DNA of 6,396 nt from Phycisphaerales bacterium. Its GTDB lineage: Bacteria > Pseudomonadota > Gammaproteobacteria > Competibacterales > Competibacteraceae. A program made the translations under genes and the position numbers. Location of the stretch: positions 1-6,396 of the forward strand of contig JACSSB010000339.1 of NCBI GenBank assembly GCA_014879435.1. The letters run 5' to 3'. This document shows, piece after piece, positions 4,406 to 6,396 of the stretch (within the stretch, counting starts at the first letter, position 1; each line of letters starts with the position of its first letter). The notes beneath the pieces were generated by a model. It had not been told where the DNA came from. It made no database searches and was given only the letters and a program-made list of their open reading frames with translations.

Positions 4406-5869
4406 TTACTGCTCCGGTTGCGGTAATCGCCGCAGTAAATCAGTGGCATCATTTTGATTCGAATCTGCTGGCATGGTGTTTTGTGGATTCATCGGCGCCA
4501 GCAACTGCACCGGTACCGGTTGTCCAGAATCAATCTTAGGATCAAGATTCGTAGTCACCAGCGAGGGGAATAGGATGATCAAGGCCACCATGGCGGCTTG
4601 GATGCACAGAAAGGGAATGGCACCCCAGTAGATGTCGCTAGTGCGAATCGAAGGTGGCGCGACGCTACGTAAGAAAAACAGGGCAAAGCCGAAAGGCGGA
4701 TGCATGAAGGAAGTCTGCATGTTGACGCTGAGCAGGATGCCAAACCAGATCGGATCGATACCCAATTTCTTAGCCACCGGCACCAATAACGGCAGAATGA
4801 TGAAAGTGATCTCGAAATAATCCAGGAAGAACGCCAGGATGAACACCAGGATGTTCACCACGATCAGAAAGCCGACAGGGCCACCGGGCAAATCCAACAG
4901 CAGATGCTCTACCCAAAGATCGCCATCGACACCTCGAAACACCAGGCTGAATATGCTGGAGCCGATCAGGATGAAAATGACAAAGCTGACGATTTTCGCC
5001 GTGGCTTGCGTCGATTCGGTCAGCAACTGCATATTCAGTCTTCCCCGAAGCAGGGCTAGCAATAAGGCACCCATCGCACCCAGCGCGCCGCCCTCGGTCG
5101 GAGTGGCCCAACCGATGAAGATGCTGCCCAATACCAAAAAAATCAGTGCCAACTGAGGAGCCATCGCCACGATGACGCGGCGGGCTAACGCCCAACCGCG
5201 CAAGTTTCGGGCCTCGGGTGGCAGTGCTGGGACCGCATGAGGCCGAAAAATCGTGTTCGCAAAAACCCACAGTATGTACATTCCGGTCAGGACCAAGCCT
5301 GGAATGATCGCTCCTTTGTACATATCTCCGACCGAGCGACCTAGCACATCCGCCATGACGATCAGGACCAGCGAGGGCGGAATAATTTGCGCCAGAGTAC
5401 CGGAAGCGGCGATCACGCCCGTAGCCAAGCGTTTGTCGTAGCCATAGCGCAACATGATCGGCAGGGAAATCAGTCCCATCGCGATGACAGAAGCGGCGAC
5501 CACCCCAGTAGTAGCGGCAAGCAGGGCGCCGACGAAGATGACGGCATAAGCCAGACCACCGCGAATACCACCAAATAATTGACCGATGGTATCGAGTAGA
5601 TCCTCGGCCATACCGCTACGCTCCAGCACCAAGCCCATGAAGGTAAAGAAGGGCACCGCCAGCAGGATCTCATTCTTCATGATGCCAAAGATGCGATCTG
5701 GGAAGGCTTGCAGCAGATTGGGCGTCAATAGCCCCAGATCGATACCGATCAACCCGAAAGTTATGCCTACCGCCGCCAAAGAAAATGCCACCGGATAGCC
5801 GAGCAGCAGAAAGAGCACCAAGGCCGAGAACATGATTGGGGCCATGTTGGCGATCAGGAATTCAGACAT
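4406..5869 (-). CDS. dctM: TRAP transporter large permease subunit
   Basis: Membrane subunit that forms the transport path and couples substrate uptake to the ion gradient; 487 residues with many membrane helices. Family segments are visible: VPFFTFMGLVLERSGMAEDLL (about 72-92), ATTGVVAASVIAMGLISLPIM (about 119-139), SGTLAQIIPPS (156-166), GWATPTEGGALGAMGALLLAL (253-273) and the C-terminal DYFEITFIILPLLVPV with NMQTSFMHPPFGFALFFLRS (383-402). Hydrophobic sequence ends near residue 438. A polar tail of about 48 residues rich in Pro, Asn, Gln and Asp follows, longer than the typical ending of roughly 425-residue family members. ATG 5867-5869 is chosen because GAGG lies nine bases upstream and it gives the usual MSEFLIANMAP-like start; ATG 5882-5884 has no such site. 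It overlaps the end of dctQ by eight bases, indicating translational coupling. Confidence 0.95.
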   Translation of the reverse strand: MSEFLIANMAPIMFSALVLFLLLGYPVAFSLAAVGITFGLIGIDLGLLTPNLLQAFPDRIFGIMKNEILLAVPFFTFMGLVLERSGMAEDLLDTIGQLFGGIRGGLAYAVIFVGALLAATTGVVAASVIAMGLISLPIMLRYGYDKRLATGVIAASGTLAQIIPPSLVLIVMADVLGRSVGDMYKGAIIPGLVLTGMYILWVFANTIFRPHAVPALPPEARNLRGWALARRVIVAMAPQLALIFLVLGSIFIGWATPTEGGALGAMGALLLALLRGRLNMQLLTESTQATAKIVSFVIFILIGSSIFSLVFRGVDGDLWVEHLLLDLPGGPVGFLIVVNILVFILAFFLDYFEITFIILPLLVPVAKKLGIDPIWFGILLSVNMQTSFMHPPFGFALFFLRSVAPPSIRTSDIYWGAIPFLCIQAAMVALIILFPSLVTTNLDPKIDSGQPVPVQLLAPMNPQNTMPADSNQNDATDLLRRLPQPEQ

Positions 5870-6396
5870 TTTCCTGCACCTCATGGTGTGGCGGCAGTGG
5901 GCGATCTCCGGTCAGGATTGCCACGTTTTTAATGAGTTCGGAAATTCCTTGCAGACTGAGTAGAACGAAAGCGACTGGAATCGCCAGCTTGATGGGCCAC
6001 CACAGCAACCCACCAGGGTTTGGGGAAGCTTCGCGGGTTTGGAAGGCGATCAGGAAATACTTCCAGGAATCGACGACGATCAGCAGGCACATCGGCAACA
6101 GGAACAGCAGGGTGCCAAAAATTTCGATCCAAACCTGGGCGATCGGAGGCCATTTACCGTGCAGGATGTCGATACGGACATGACTGTTTTCCTTCAAGGT
6201 CCAGGCTGAGCAAAACAGAAACACCAACCCGAACATGAACCATTGCCCTTCCAGTAGCGCGTTTGACCCCCAGTCGAGGGTATAGCGCAGGGTGGCGGTG
6301 ACGGCACTGGTCAGGGAGCAAAGTAAAATCAGCCAGCTTATCCAGTGCCCGATGGTCGTATTCAGCCAGTCAATAGTCGTGGCGATGCGGAGCAGG
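5862..6396 (-). CDS. dctQ: TRAP transporter small permease subunit (5' end outside window)
   Basis: Small membrane subunit of the TRAP permease, partner of DctM. The frame is open to the window edge, so the true start lies beyond 6396. The Met at 6234-6236 is internal, since matching family sequence continues upstream of it. The 177 visible residues hold four hydrophobic segments, at about 15-38, 50-66, 88-110 and 134-155. Typical DctQ features are LRYTLDWGSNALLEGQW before the second helix and TLKENSHVRIDIL after it (about 66-78). LLWWPIKLAIP precedes the last helix. TGA at 5862-5864 lies inside the first codons of dctM (ATGTCTGA overlap). The dctQM promoter is outside the window. Both genes point away from the window edge toward the shared terminator, so further genes may precede dctQ. 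Confidence 0.94.
   Translation of the reverse strand, partial: LLRIATTIDWLNTTIGHWISWLILLCSLTSAVTATLRYTLDWGSNALLEGQWFMFGLVFLFCSAWTLKENSHVRIDILHGKWPPIAQVWIEIFGTLLFLLPMCLLIVVDSWKYFLIAFQTREASPNPGGLLWWPIKLAIPVAFVLLSLQGISELIKNVAILTGDRPLPPHHEVQENV

Noticed and set aside
4632..5798. Several plus-strand and alternate-frame open frames inside dctM
   Set aside because: They are shadows of the strongly conserved DctM reading frame and encode no recognisable protein.

Overview
The window looks like ordinary chromosome from a gammaproteobacterium of moderate GC content. The visible DNA polymerase I aligns to the E. coli enzyme with no net length difference. A DUF2782 gene lies close downstream of polA, an association I recall from gammaproteobacteria. 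The species cannot be named from this sequence.

Layout on the left: positions 1-2554 hold a plus-strand group of three genes. These are the 3' part of polA (the polymerase domain), a Mut7-C RNase gene with an N-terminal ubiquitin-like domain and a C-terminal zinc ribbon, and a small exported DUF2782 protein. A 52-residue basic protein (2618-2776) is encoded on the opposite strand and converges on this group.

Middle: positions 2777-3201 hold no convincing gene. They carry several inverted repeats: an 11-bp terminator-like hairpin (2827-2858), a 6-bp hairpin (2977-2996), an 8-bp inverted repeat (3062-3088) and a hairpin just before the next gene (3131-3155). This stretch is the upstream region of the TRAP receptor gene.

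Right: positions 3213-6396 encode a complete set of TRAP transporter subunit types. The periplasmic receptor resembles TakP, the 2-oxo acid/lactate type, and is on the plus strand. The membrane subunits DctQ (cut by the window edge) and DctM are on the minus strand and overlap by 8 bases. The two units converge on one bidirectional terminator (4334-4370), so receptor and permease are transcribed separately, unlike the usual single dctPQM operon. Together they should import a small carboxylate such as pyruvate, another 2-oxo acid or lactate, driven by a sodium gradient.

I found no CRISPR array, tRNA, rRNA, insertion sequence or clear new system. The points most worth a second look are the convergent split of the TRAP genes, the structured region upstream of the receptor, the small basic protein and the tandem 11-bp repeat before the DUF2782 gene.
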